Part shown: positions 54,724 to 63,697 of the stretch, in pieces
Position numbering within the stretch: the stretch's first letter is position 1
Layout of the letters: every line of letters starts with the position of its first letter
Notes under the pieces: generated by a model
What the model was told of the DNA's origin: nothing
The model's input: only the letters and a program-made list of their open reading frames with translations
Databases searched by the model: none
Source: Rhodococcoides corynebacterioides
GTDB taxonomy: Bacteria > Actinomycetota > Actinomycetes > Mycobacteriales > Mycobacteriaceae
Direction of reading: 5' to 3'
DNA: 64,000 nt
NCBI RefSeq assembly: GCF_019834675.1
Contig: NZ_JABUBU010000001.1
Coordinates: forward strand, 744,001-808,000
Made by a program: the position numbers and the translations under genes

Positions 54724-57700
54724 CTAGGTGACCCTGATCCGCAGGCCGCGCGGGGTGGCCGTGAACCCCGACTCGGCGAGCACGGACGCGAGCACGGTGC
54801 CGTGGATGTCCTCGCCGTCGGTGCGTTCGACCAGCAGACGGTCGACCGAGCGGGTGGTCACCAGCGAGCTCAGCGCGGCACCGGCGGCCGACAGGGCGTC
54901 GCGGTCGGCGGTGAACGTCAGCACCGACTTACCGCCGCGCTCGACGAACAGCACCAGGTGACCGTCTACCAGCACCACGAGTGCGCCCGCCTTGCGTCCC
55001 GGGCGGTGACCGGACGCGCCCTCGACCTCGCTCTTGGGCCACGGCAGCGCGGCGCCGTAGGGGTTGGCCGGGTCCGTCGCCGCCAACGCGACGGCACCGA
55101 GGCTGCGCTCGGACTCGCTGCGCAGGCGATCCACCACGTCGGAGGTGGAGAACTGGGCGCCGCCGAGGGAGTCGACGAAGTACCCCCGGCGGGCGCGACC
55201 CGAGTCCTCGAACCCGGTGAGCACCTTGTACACCCCGCCGAAGCCACCGGGAATGCCCTCGTCCATCACCGACCCCCGCGTGACGACGCCGTACCGCTCG
55301 AGCAGGATCTCCGCCGTCGCGTGGGCGCGCACGGTGGGGTCCGTGTCGACCTCCGGCACCAGAGCCCACCGACCGCCGACGGTGGGCGGACCGGTGCGGG
55401 TGGGCAGGGTGGGCCGTGCGTAGCGCTGGTAGGAGCGGGAGCGGGGGGAGCGACGAGCCGGCCGGTGACTCGGCGCGGACCGCGTGGCGCCGTGCAGCAG
55501 TGACCGTAGCGGCGCGAACGTGTCGTTGGTCAGGTGTCCGGTCCACACGAGGTCCCACAGCGCGGCGGCGAGCGTCGTGTCGTCCGGCGGGTCGACCGCG
55601 CGTTCGCGCAGCACCGTTCCCACGGTGTCGGAGAGCTGGCGGAAGAAGAACGCGCCGCCACCCGACAGGGCTTGCAGGACGGCGTGTTGGAGGTCGCTGA
55701 GCTCGTCGTCGCGGGGGAGGGGGAGGGTCACCGGAGCGGCGTCGGCCGGGTGCAGGCAGACCCACCCGTCCTTCGACGAGATGGATCCGTGGCCGGACCA
55801 CACGACCTCACCGGTGGCGGTGAGCTCGTCGAGCATGGCCGGCGAGTAGTCCCGCACGCGCTGCGGCAGGATCAGTGACTCCCACGCCGACGCCGGGATC
55901 GGGACGCCGGCGAGTTGATCGATCACGGTGACCACGCCGTCGAGACCGCGCAGGGTGCCGCCGACGTGCTGCCAGCGCGGCAGGAACCGGCCGAGGACGT
56001 GCGTGGGTACGGGCTCCACGTCCTGACGGGCCGCGGCGAGGGAACGCCGTCGCAGACGGCGGAGCACCTCGGCATCGCACCATTCGCTGCCCGACCCGCC
56101 GGGCCGGAACTCGCCCTCCACCACACGTTTCGCCGCGGAGAGGCGCAGCAGGACGTCGCGGGCCACTGCGGAACCCACGCCGAACCGGCCGGCGACGTCG
56201 GCCACCGAGAAGGGGCCGTGGGTGCGGGCGTACCGGCTCACCAGGTCGCCCATCGGATCGTCGACGGGTTCGATGAACGCGTCCGGAACGCCGATCGGGA
56301 GCGGGACGCCGAGGGCGTCGCGCAGCCTGCTCGCGTCCTCGATGGCCACCCACCACGAGGACCCGGCGAAGGACACCTCGAGGGCGCGCCGGTCCGAGAC
56401 CAGGTCCGCCACCCATCCGGCCGCGGCCTCCGGGGTCTCGCACCGTGCCGAGAGTTCGGCCGTGGTGAGCGGGCCGAGCAGGCGCAGCAGATCGGCCACG
56501 CCCTCCTTGTCGCGGGCCTTCCGGTCCGGCGCGAGCCGTTGCAGCTCGGTCTCGGTGTCCGCGACCACGGCGGCGTCGAGCAGGTCGCGCAGCTCCACCC
56601 GGCCGAGCAGCTCGGCGAGCAGCGAGGCATCGAGAGACAGTGCGGCAGCGCGGCGTTCGGCCAGCGGCGAATCGCCCTCGTACATGAACTGGCCGACGTA
56701 GGAGAACAGCAGCGACGTGGCGAACGGCGACGGCGTGTCGGTGTCGACCGTCAGCACCCGGATCTGGCGCCGGGCGATGCGGGTGCTCAGCGCCTCCAGG
56801 GACGGCAGGTCGTACACGTCCTGGAGGCACTCGCGCACCGTCTCGAGCAGGATCGGGAACGTCGGGTACTTCCGCGCGACGTCCAGCAGCTGGGCGGCGC
56901 GCTGCCGCTGCTGCCACAGCGGCGCCCGCTTGCCCGGATTACGACGCGGCAGAAGCAGTGCACGCGCGGCACATTCGCGGAAACGGGAGGCGAAGAGCGC
57001 GGACCCGCCCACCTGCTCGGTGACGATGTCGGCGATCTCGTCGCGGTCGAAGACGAACAGGTCGGCGCCGGGCGGCTCGTCCTCGGTGTCGGGCAGCCGC
57101 ACGATGATGCCGTCGTCGGACGCCGTCGGCTGGGAGTCGATGCCGAACCGCTCGATCAACCGTGCGCCCACGGCCAGCGCCCACGGCGCGTGCACCTGCT
57201 GGCCGTAGGGCGAGTGCAGCACCAGCCGCCAGTCGCCCAGTTCGTCCCGGAACCGCTCCACCACGAGGGTCCGGTCGGTCGGGAGATGGCCGGTGGCCGT
57301 GCGCTGTTCGGACAGCAACGCGAGCAGGTTGGTGACCGCGTTGGCGTCCAGGCCGCCGGCGGCCAACTTCTCGCGCATCGCGTCGTCGTCCGTCGCGGAC
57401 CGGAGGAAACCGCCGAGGGCCTCGCCGAGTTCGGCCGGACGACCCAGCCCGTCACCGTGCCAGAAGGGCAGGCGGCCGGGTTGGCCGTACGCGGGGCTGA
57501 CCAGAACGCGGTCGTGCGTGATCTCCTCGATGCGCCAGCTGGTGGCGCCGAGGGCGAACACGTCGCCCACCCGCGACTCGTAGACCATCTCCTCGTCGAG
57601 TTCGCCCACCCGGCTGGCCTTCTCCCCGACCATGAACACGCCGAACAGTCCGCGGTCGGGGATGGCGCCACCCGAGGTGACGGCCAGGCGTTGGGCACCG

Positions 57701-59286
57701 GGCCGGCCGGTGAGCGAGCCGCCGTCGCGATCCCACACCAGGCGCGGGCGTAGTTCGGCGAACTCGTCCGAGGGGTAGCGCCCGGACAGCAGGTCGAGCG
57801 TGGACTCGAAGGCCGATCGGGGCAGCGTCGCGAAATTGCCGGTGCGACGCACGGTGTCGAACCACTCGTCGGCGTCGATCGGTTCGAGAGCGCACGCGGC
57901 GACCGTCTGCTGGGCCAGGATGTCGAGCGGATTCGCGGGGACCTTCAGCGCCTCGATGTGGCCCTCGGTCATGCGCTGGACCGTCACCGCGCAGTGGATC
58001 AGGTCGGTGCGGTGCTTCGGGAACAGCACGCCGCGGGAGATCTCGCCGACCTGGTGGCCCGCACGTCCCACGCGCTGCAGTCCGCTGGCCACCGACGGCG
58101 GCGCCTCGACCTGGACCACCAGGTCCACCGCGCCCATGTCGATGCCGAGCTCGAGACTGCTGGTGGCCACCACGCACTTGAGGCGCCCGGACTTCAGGTC
58201 GTCCTCGATGAGGGCACGCTGATCCTTGCTGACGCTGCCGTGGTGGGCGCGCGCGAGCAACGGCTCCGATCCGTGGACCACCTCGCCGGAGGATCCGATC
58301 TGCGACGGCGGCGCGTGGTCCGTGGGCACCCCCTCGCCGAGCCGCTCGGCGTACACCTCGTTGAGGCGCGCGGTGAGACGTTCCGACAGGCGCCGCGAGT
58401 TGGCGAACACGATCGAGGACCGATGCTCGAGCACGAGGTCGACGATCTGCGCCTCGACGTGCGGCCAGATCGACCCCTGCTGCGGCGCCGCGGAGGCGGA
58501 TCCCTCCTGCGGCTCGGTGGTGCCGAGCTCGGTCATGTCCTCCACCGGCACCCGCACCGAGAGGTCGAAGGTCTTGGGCGACGCGGGAGCCACGATGCGG
58601 ATGGGCGCGCTGCCGGTGAGGAAGCGGCCCACCTCCTCGTGCGGGCGCACCGTCGCCGAGAGCCCGATGCGTTGCGCGGGACGGTCGAGCGCGCCGTCGA
58701 GCCGCTCGAGTGAGAGTGCCAGGTGCGCACCGCGTTTGGTGCCGGCGACGGCGTGCACCTCGTCGACGATGACGGTGTCGACGGTCTGCAACGTCTCCCG
58801 CGCCGCCGAGGTCAGCATGAGGAACAGCGACTCCGGGGTGGTGATGAGGATGTCCGGTGGCGTCTTGAGCATGGCGCGGCGATCCGCGGGACTGGTGTCA
58901 CCCGAGCGCACCCCCACCGAGATCTCCGGCGGCGCGATGCCCTGCAGCTTGGCGGTCTGCGTGATCCCGACCAACGGCGCGCGCAGGTTTCGCTCGACGT
59001 CCACGGCCAGGGCCTTGAGCGGCGACACGTACAGAACGCGCGTCCCCCGCTCGGCGTCGTCCCCGGCGCCGGTGGGCCGCTGGACCAGCCGATCGAGAGC
59101 CCAGAGGAACGCGGACAGGGTCTTGCCGGACCCGGTGGGTGCCACCACCAGAGTGTGATCACCGCTCGAGATGGAGTCCCAGGCACCGAGCTGCGCGCCC
59201 GTCGGCGCCGGGAACGCACCCTCGAACCACGCGCGGGTGGGCGCGGAGAACCGTGCCAGTACCTGATCGGGCGGGGGAGTGCTCAC
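54724..59286 (-). CDS. lhr: Lhr-family ATP-dependent DNA helicase
   Basis: 1520 residues from GTG 59286; a GTG at 59301 adds five. 59286 matches the distance to the first conserved motif better. SF2 helicase core: APTGSGKT (motif I), DEVHAVAGTKRG (II), SATVRPHEEV (III), ELGIDMGAVDLVVQVEAP (V region, shown as ELGIDMGAVDL), QRVGRAGHQ (VI). A winged helix and long Lhr-specific C-terminal region follow. It translocates 3'-5' on single-stranded DNA and unwinds RNA:DNA hybrids in repair. Coupled to nei. Confidence 0.93.
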   Translation of the reverse strand: MSTPPPDQVLARFSAPTRAWFEGAFPAPTGAQLGAWDSISSGDHTLVVAPTGSGKTLSAFLWALDRLVQRPTGAGDDAERGTRVLYVSPLKALAVDVERNLRAPLVGITQTAKLQGIAPPEISVGVRSGDTSPADRRAMLKTPPDILITTPESLFLMLTSAARETLQTVDTVIVDEVHAVAGTKRGAHLALSLERLDGALDRPAQRIGLSATVRPHEEVGRFLTGSAPIRIVAPASPKTFDLSVRVPVEDMTELGTTEPQEGSASAAPQQGSIWPHVEAQIVDLVLEHRSSIVFANSRRLSERLTARLNEVYAERLGEGVPTDHAPPSQIGSSGEVVHGSEPLLARAHHGSVSKDQRALIEDDLKSGRLKCVVATSSLELGIDMGAVDLVVQVEAPPSVASGLQRVGRAGHQVGEISRGVLFPKHRTDLIHCAVTVQRMTEGHIEALKVPANPLDILAQQTVAACALEPIDADEWFDTVRRTGNFATLPRSAFESTLDLLSGRYPSDEFAELRPRLVWDRDGGSLTGRPGAQRLAVTSGGAIPDRGLFGVFMVGEKASRVGELDEEMVYESRVGDVFALGATSWRIEEITHDRVLVSPAYGQPGRLPFWHGDGLGRPAELGEALGGFLRSATDDDAMREKLAAGGLDANAVTNLLALLSEQRTATGHLPTDRTLVVERFRDELGDWRLVLHSPYGQQVHAPWALAVGARLIERFGIDSQPTASDDGIIVRLPDTEDEPPGADLFVFDRDEIADIVTEQVGGSALFASRFRECAARALLLPRRNPGKRAPLWQQRQRAAQLLDVARKYPTFPILLETVRECLQDVYDLPSLEALSTRIARRQIRVLTVDTDTPSPFATSLLFSYVGQFMYEGDSPLAERRAAALSLDASLLAELLGRVELRDLLDAAVVADTETELQRLAPDRKARDKEGVADLLRLLGPLTTAELSARCETPEAAAGWVADLVSDRRALEVSFAGSSWWVAIEDASRLRDALGVPLPIGVPDAFIEPVDDPMGDLVSRYARTHGPFSVADVAGRFGVGSAVARDVLLRLSAAKRVVEGEFRPGGSGSEWCDAEVLRRLRRRSLAAARQDVEPVPTHVLGRFLPRWQHVGGTLRGLDGVVTVIDQLAGVPIPASAWESLILPQRVRDYSPAMLDELTATGEVVWSGHGSISSKDGWVCLHPADAAPVTLPLPRDDELSDLQHAVLQALSGGGAFFFRQLSDTVGTVLRERAVDPPDDTTLAAALWDLVWTGHLTNDTFAPLRSLLHGATRSAPSHRPARRSPRSRSYQRYARPTLPTRTGPPTVGGRWALVPEVDTDPTVRAHATAEILLERYGVVTRGSVMDEGIPGGFGGVYKVLTGFEDSGRARRGYFVDSLGGAQFSTSDVVDRLRSESERSLGAVALAATDPANPYGAALPWPKSEVEGASGHRPGRKAGALVVLVDGHLVLFVERGGKSVLTFTADRDALSAAGAALSSLVTTRSVDRLLVERTDGEDIHGTVLASVLAESGFTATPRGLRIRVT

Positions 59287-59324
59287 CGGTCCATAGTGCA
59301 CCGACCCACCGACACGGCCACGGA

Positions 59325-59909
59325 TCAGATGTCCTCGAGCTTCTCCTCGCCGCGGTTGCGGAAGAACTTGAACCCCGGAATGCCGATGACGGCCTTGCGC
59401 ACGTCCTTGGTCACCTCGAGCAGTTGGTGGATCTCGGGAGCGACGGTGTCCATGGTGGCGAGGATGGGCATGATCGCCTCCATGCGCTCCATGAGCTCGG
59501 GCAGCTGGTCGACCATCCGGATCGACGCGTCGAGCTCCTGCTCGGAGAAGTTGTCGACGAAGCGCCGGCCCAGGGGAATGCCGCGGTCCGCGATCGGCTG
59601 CAGCTCGGCGATCATGGACTGCGCCCGCGCGGAGGCGTCGCCCGCACCGACGACGACCTCGGCCGCGTCGTCGGTGGTGCGCGCCGCGGCGTCGATCACC
59701 TCACCCGCCCGCGCGGTGATCTCCTCGACCGACGTCAGCAGCGCGTCGAGCCGTCCGAAGAGATCGTCGATCCGCGACGGCATGGCGGCGACGAGGGCGA
59801 CGGTGTCCATCGACCACGACACCGTCGCACGGACCAGGGAGAGCGCGGTGCCGACGGACGGCACCGGCAGTCGCACGGTCTGAACCTCGAGTTCTCGGTC
59901 GGACGCCAC
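59325..59909 (-). CDS. Conserved hypothetical helical protein
   Basis: 194 residues from GTG 59909. Mostly amphipathic helices with heptad character (about 45-105), including RIDDLFGRLDALLTSVEEI; then QELDASIRMVDQLPELMERM and a basic C-terminus IPGFKFFRNRGEEKL. No catalytic motif. Similar actinobacterial proteins are membrane-peripheral and uncharacterised. It lies upstream of lhr on the same strand and diverges from the epimerase gene. Confidence 0.6.
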   Translation of the reverse strand: MASDRELEVQTVRLPVPSVGTALSLVRATVSWSMDTVALVAAMPSRIDDLFGRLDALLTSVEEITARAGEVIDAAARTTDDAAEVVVGAGDASARAQSMIAELQPIADRGIPLGRRFVDNFSEQELDASIRMVDQLPELMERMEAIMPILATMDTVAPEIHQLLEVTKDVRKAVIGIPGFKFFRNRGEEKLEDI

Positions 59910-59995
59910 CGCATCACTATGTCACCCGGCCGCCTCCGAGCGGGGACGAGCGGGTGACGACCGTCACTCGGACGAGACCTCGCCGTCGACGTCCG

Positions 59996-60001
59996 TAATC
60001 T
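59996..60001 (+). promoter_or_regulatory. TAATCT -10 box of a probable leaderless epimerase transcript
   Basis: TAATCT ends 7 bp before ATG 60009 with no Shine-Dalgarno, the same arrangement as upstream of add and upp. Confidence 0.45.
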
Positions 60002-60008
60002 CGGATCC

Positions 60009-61175
60009 ATGAAGGCATTCGTCACCGGCGCCAGCGGCTACATCGGTTCTCGGCTCGTCGCCTCCCTGGTCGCGGACGGCGTCGACGTCGTGGTGGGATC
60101 GCGGACACCGGAACGCCTGCGCTCGTTCGACTGGTACGACGCGGTCGACGCCGTTCGACTCGACGTCACCGACGCCGACTCCTGCCGGGACGCACTCGGC
60201 GAGTCCTCCGTCGACGTCGCCTACTACCTGGTCCATGCCATCGGCGAGTCCGGGTACCGCCGCACCGACCTCGACTCGGCACGCCATTTCGCGGAGGCCG
60301 CACGCGACGCCGGTGTCGGTCGCATCGTCTACCTGGGCGGATTCGTACCCGAGGGCGAGGAGTTGTCCGAGCACCTCGCCAGCCGGGCCGAGGTCGGGGA
60401 GGCGTTGCAGGTCGACGGGATCGAGGTGGTGTGGCTGCGCGCCGCCATCGTGATCGGTGCCGGGTCCACGTCGTTCGAGATGATGCGCTACCTCGCCGAC
60501 CGGCTGCCCGTCCTGCCGTTGCCGACCTGGCTGGACAAGCCCGTCCAGCCCATCGCCGTCGACGACGTCGTGCACTACCTGCGCGGCACGGCCGACGAGT
60601 CGGTGCCGGCGGGGGCCTACGACATCGCCGGTCCGGAGATCCTGCCGTACCGGGATCTCGTCTTCGCCTACGTGCGCGCGGCCGGACTGCACCGGCTCGG
60701 CGTTCCGACGCCGCCGGTCCCCACCAAGCTGGCCGGGTTCGTCATCGGGCGGTTGATCCCGGTGCCGGGACTGCTCGCCGACGACCTGGTGCAGTCGCTG
60801 GTCAACTCCATGACGGCGTCGGAGAAGCGCATCGAGCGCTACGTTCCCGACCCCGACGGCGGGCTCACCGGCGTCGACGACGCCATGCGGCGCAGCCTCC
60901 TCGGCGCGGGACACCCGCGGTCGGTGAGCCGGAACCCCGATGCGCTGCGGCTGGCGGACTCGGACGCGGAGTGGACCGGCGGCGACGTCCGGTCCATTCG
61001 CCGCTACGGCGCCGAGCTGCTCGGCGAGGACGGGTGGAAGCTGATCGAGGCGCTCGGTGCCGGGGCCGTCCTCTACTCGTGGCCGATCGCGCCGGTGGTG
61101 CGGACCAACCTCGACGTGGCAGCGAGCGTGGTTGGCACCGTCTCCGCACGGGTACGGTCGCTCCTGCACCGCTGA
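60009..61175 (+). CDS. NAD(P)-dependent epimerase/dehydratase-like protein
   Basis: 388-residue atypical extended SDR. The cofactor motif VTGASGYIGSRL and HAIGES loop are clear. The canonical YxxxK catalytic pair is not evident, as in NmrA-like and complex-I-assembly-type atypical SDRs. The C-terminal third (about 265-380) contains a conserved helical region ending in LYSWPIAPVVRTNLD. A quinone- or NAD-sensing role is possible. CPBP protease gene follows by 25 bp. Confidence 0.78.
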   Translation: MKAFVTGASGYIGSRLVASLVADGVDVVVGSRTPERLRSFDWYDAVDAVRLDVTDADSCRDALGESSVDVAYYLVHAIGESGYRRTDLDSARHFAEAARDAGVGRIVYLGGFVPEGEELSEHLASRAEVGEALQVDGIEVVWLRAAIVIGAGSTSFEMMRYLADRLPVLPLPTWLDKPVQPIAVDDVVHYLRGTADESVPAGAYDIAGPEILPYRDLVFAYVRAAGLHRLGVPTPPVPTKLAGFVIGRLIPVPGLLADDLVQSLVNSMTASEKRIERYVPDPDGGLTGVDDAMRRSLLGAGHPRSVSRNPDALRLADSDAEWTGGDVRSIRRYGAELLGEDGWKLIEALGAGAVLYSWPIAPVVRTNLDVAASVVGTVSARVRSLLHR

Positions 61176-61200
61176 CCCGAAAGGACGGTGAGGTTTGTCC

Positions 61201-61911
61201 ATGGTGTCCTGGCAGACCCGAATGGAGAGCGTCGTCCGGTCCGCCCTGGTCGACAAGGTCGACCGCGACCACACCGAAACCGATCGCGCGTTCTTGCGGC
61301 GTCGCATCGTCGTCGGGATCGTGCTGGTGGTGGGGGCGACCCTGCTCGGAATCTCGCTGTCGGTGGAGCCGGGCGATCCGTTGTTCTACACCTTGACCAT
61401 CGCGTTGGCGCTGGTGTGGATCGTCGGCGGATTCCTGTCCGGGCCGCTGCACCTCGGACGGATCCCGTTTCGCGGGCACCTGCGTCGGCCCATCCTGACC
61501 CCCATCGCGATCGGCTTGGCGGCGGGCGCGGTCTTCGTCCTGGGCGCTCTGATCGTCCGAGAGATCCCACCGCTGCGGGACTTCACCGCGAACGTTCTCG
61601 ACCACGCGCGCGTCGGACCGTTGGCCCTGATCGTGTTCATCACGCTGTTCAACGGGCTGGCCGAGGAGATCTTCTTCCGCGGCGCCCTGTTCGCCGCCAT
61701 CGGCCGGGGACGTCCGGTGCTGATCTCCACCATCGTCTACACCATCGCCACCCTCGCGACGGGCAACCCGATGCTGGGCTTCGCCGCGATCACGCTCGGG
61801 TTCGTCCTCGGACTCGAGCGGCGCGCGTCGGGCGGCATTCTCGCGCCGATCCTGACCCACGTCTCGTGGTCGACGGTCATGGTGTTCGCCATGCCCCCGC
61901 TGTTCGCGTGA
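61201..61911 (+). CDS. CPBP family intramembrane protease-like protein
   Basis: 236 residues with about seven hydrophobic helices. CPBP/Abi motif 1 is intact (LAEEIFFRGALF). Motif 3 His is in LTHVSWS. The motif 2 His (FxxxH) is not apparent: IVYTIATLATG has Thr at that place, so activity is uncertain. ATG 61201 is used; GGTGAGG lies 7 bp before it. Overlaps the Lrp gene by 4 bp. Confidence 0.82.
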   Translation: MVSWQTRMESVVRSALVDKVDRDHTETDRAFLRRRIVVGIVLVVGATLLGISLSVEPGDPLFYTLTIALALVWIVGGFLSGPLHLGRIPFRGHLRRPILTPIAIGLAAGAVFVLGALIVREIPPLRDFTANVLDHARVGPLALIVFITLFNGLAEEIFFRGALFAAIGRGRPVLISTIVYTIATLATGNPMLGFAAITLGFVLGLERRASGGILAPILTHVSWSTVMVFAMPPLFA

Positions 61912-62369
61912 GTGCCGACCGCGTGAGTGCCCCGAAGCCGACGCTCGACGCCGTCGACACGGTGATCGTCACCGAGCTGATCCGCGACGGCCGCGCCACC
62001 CTCGCCCACCTCGCGGAGAAGGCGGGCCTGTCGGTGTCCGCGGTGCAGGCGCGGGTGCGTCGACTCGAATCGTCCGGCGTCGTCACCGGGTACACGGCGC
62101 GCGTCGATCACGAGGTGTTGGGGGAGCCGCTGACGGCGTTCGTCGCCATCACCCCGCTGGACCCGACGGCGCCCGACGACGCCCCGGCGAGACTGCGTGA
62201 CCTCGACGGCGTCCGCGCCTGCCATTCCGTGGCCGGCGAGGACAGCTACGTCCTGCTGGTGCGCGTCGGCTCCCCCCGCGACCTCGAACACCTGCTGCAG
62301 CGGATCCGCACCACCGCCGGAGTGAACACGCGCAGCACCATCGTGCTGCAGACCTTCTACGACGAGTAG
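61908..62369 (+). CDS. Lrp/AsnC family transcriptional regulator
   Basis: 153 residues. N-terminal AsnC HTH (about 14-75; ATLAHLAEKAGLSVSAVQAR) and C-terminal RAM ligand-binding domain (LTAFVAITPLD, GEDSYVLLVRVGSP). GTG 61908 overlaps the CPBP stop; GTG 61923 is possible. Feast/famine regulators bind amino acids. Corresponds in neighbourhood to mycobacterial lrpA. No target site was identified. Confidence 0.88.
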   Translation: MSADRVSAPKPTLDAVDTVIVTELIRDGRATLAHLAEKAGLSVSAVQARVRRLESSGVVTGYTARVDHEVLGEPLTAFVAITPLDPTAPDDAPARLRDLDGVRACHSVAGEDSYVLLVRVGSPRDLEHLLQRIRTTAGVNTRSTIVLQTFYDE

Positions 62370-62373
62370 CCGA

Positions 62374-62418
62374 GCCGAGTAGGCGAGAGCCGAGTTGGTG
62401 AGACCCGAGTAGGTGAGC
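62374..62418 (+). repeat. Three tandem 15-bp repeats
   Basis: Units 62374-62388, 62389-62403 and 62404-62418 follow the consensus GCCGAGTAGGTGAGA with one or two changes each. A degraded fourth copy begins within the Lrp stop region (62361-62373). A small minisatellite between the Lrp gene and the methyltransferase gene. Confidence 0.75.
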
Positions 62419-62465
62419 GCCGCACGGCCGGATTACGAGCCGCGACCCGGGGGCATACAGCCCCC

Positions 62466-62981
62466 ATGCCGATGAGTTCGACCGAGGGAAAGTCCTGGAC
62501 CCGCGATCGCGTGTTCGCGCTGGCGGAGGAGGGGCCGGTGTCGGTGCTCGACATCGGCCCCGGCGTCGGGACGTACGCGAAATTGCTGGCCGGGCCGCAC
62601 GTGAGCCGACTGACGGGCATCGAGATCTGGCAGCCCTACGTCGACACCTATCGGCTGCACGAGTACTACGACGAGATCGTCGTGGGCGACGCGCGCAAGG
62701 TCGACCTGCCGGACGCGGACGTGGTGATCATCGGTGACGTCGCCGAGCACATGACGGAGGCGGACGCCCTCACGCTGTGGGAGCGCTGCACCGCGGCGGC
62801 GCGCAAGGCCGTCTACCTGTCCATCCCGATCGTGCACTACCCCCAGCACGAGATCGAGGGCAATCCGCACGAGATCCACGTCGACGAGGACTGGAACCAC
62901 GAGCGCGTCCTCGCGGCCTTCGACGGCATCGGCGCGTACGAACTCGGCAGCGAGGTCGGCGTCTACGAACGCCGCGTCTGA
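62466..62981 (+). CDS. Class I SAM-dependent methyltransferase
   Basis: 171 residues. SAM-binding motif I is VLDIGPGVGTYAKLL; the Asp/Glu after beta-2 is TGIEIW; motif GDARKVDLPDADVVIIGDV completes the Rossmann part, shown as GDARKVDLPD. Short, with a minimal cap region. Target unknown. The 3' end overlaps the convergent haloacid dehalogenase gene by 19 bp. Confidence 0.8.
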   Translation: MPMSSTEGKSWTRDRVFALAEEGPVSVLDIGPGVGTYAKLLAGPHVSRLTGIEIWQPYVDTYRLHEYYDEIVVGDARKVDLPDADVVIIGDVAEHMTEADALTLWERCTAAARKAVYLSIPIVHYPQHEIEGNPHEIHVDEDWNHERVLAAFDGIGAYELGSEVGVYERRV

Positions 62982-63697
62982 GCGCCTGTTCGGGCGAGCA
63001 CGGCTCCGAGCTCGACGAGGTCCCGGACCACGACGTCCCAGTCGCCCGTCGGCCCGGGATCCGCGCCGCCGGGGCCGTGTTCGAGCGGTCGGCGCACGAA
63101 CGCCGTGCGAAGGCCGCAGGCCTGCGCCGCTGCGAGATCGTCGTTGTGCGCCGCCACCATCAGGCACCGCTCCGGCTCCAGATCGAGCAGGTCGGCGGTC
63201 CGCAGGTAGCTCTCCGGCGTCGGCTTGTACGCCCGCACCACCTGGGCGCCCAGAATCGTGTCCCACGGCAGCCCGGCGTTCCGCGCCATGTCCAGCAGCA
63301 GCGAGACGTTGCCGTTGGACAGCGGCGCCACCGGCACCAGACCCCGAATCGCGGTGAGTCCTGCGACCGAATCCGGCCACGGCGGGAGCGCGTGCCACGC
63401 CGCGTTCAGGGCGTCGACGGCCGCACCGTCCACGTCGATCCCGAGCTCGGTCAGCAGATCCACCAGGCTCTCCCGGTGCAGGACATCGAGTGCGGTGAAC
63501 CCCCGCGTTCCCTGGCGGATCGGCTGCATCGACGGCTGATACCGCGCCCGCCACCGGTCCGCGAAGTCGAACGGATCGAGGTCGACGCGATCGGGTGCGT
63601 GCGCCGCGAACCAGCTTCGCGCGGCCGACGCGATGCCGGACCGCCAGTCCACGACGGTGCCGAAGACGTCGAACAGCGCGACGCGGACGTCGATCAT
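62963..63697 (-). CDS. Haloacid dehalogenase type II-like HAD hydrolase
   Basis: 244 residues from ATG 63697. Nucleophile Asp in LFDVFGTVVDW, Ser in PLSNGN, Lys in YKPTPESY and acidic motif AAHNDDLAAA match L-2-haloacid dehalogenases. Hydrolyses 2-haloacids or phosphate esters. It overlaps the upstream DUF1707 gene by 4 bp and the methyltransferase tail by 19 bp. Confidence 0.87.
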   Translation of the reverse strand: MIDVRVALFDVFGTVVDWRSGIASAARSWFAAHAPDRVDLDPFDFADRWRARYQPSMQPIRQGTRGFTALDVLHRESLVDLLTELGIDVDGAAVDALNAAWHALPPWPDSVAGLTAIRGLVPVAPLSNGNVSLLLDMARNAGLPWDTILGAQVVRAYKPTPESYLRTADLLDLEPERCLMVAAHNDDLAAAQACGLRTAFVRRPLEHGPGGADPGPTGDWDVVVRDLVELGAVLARTGAQTRRS

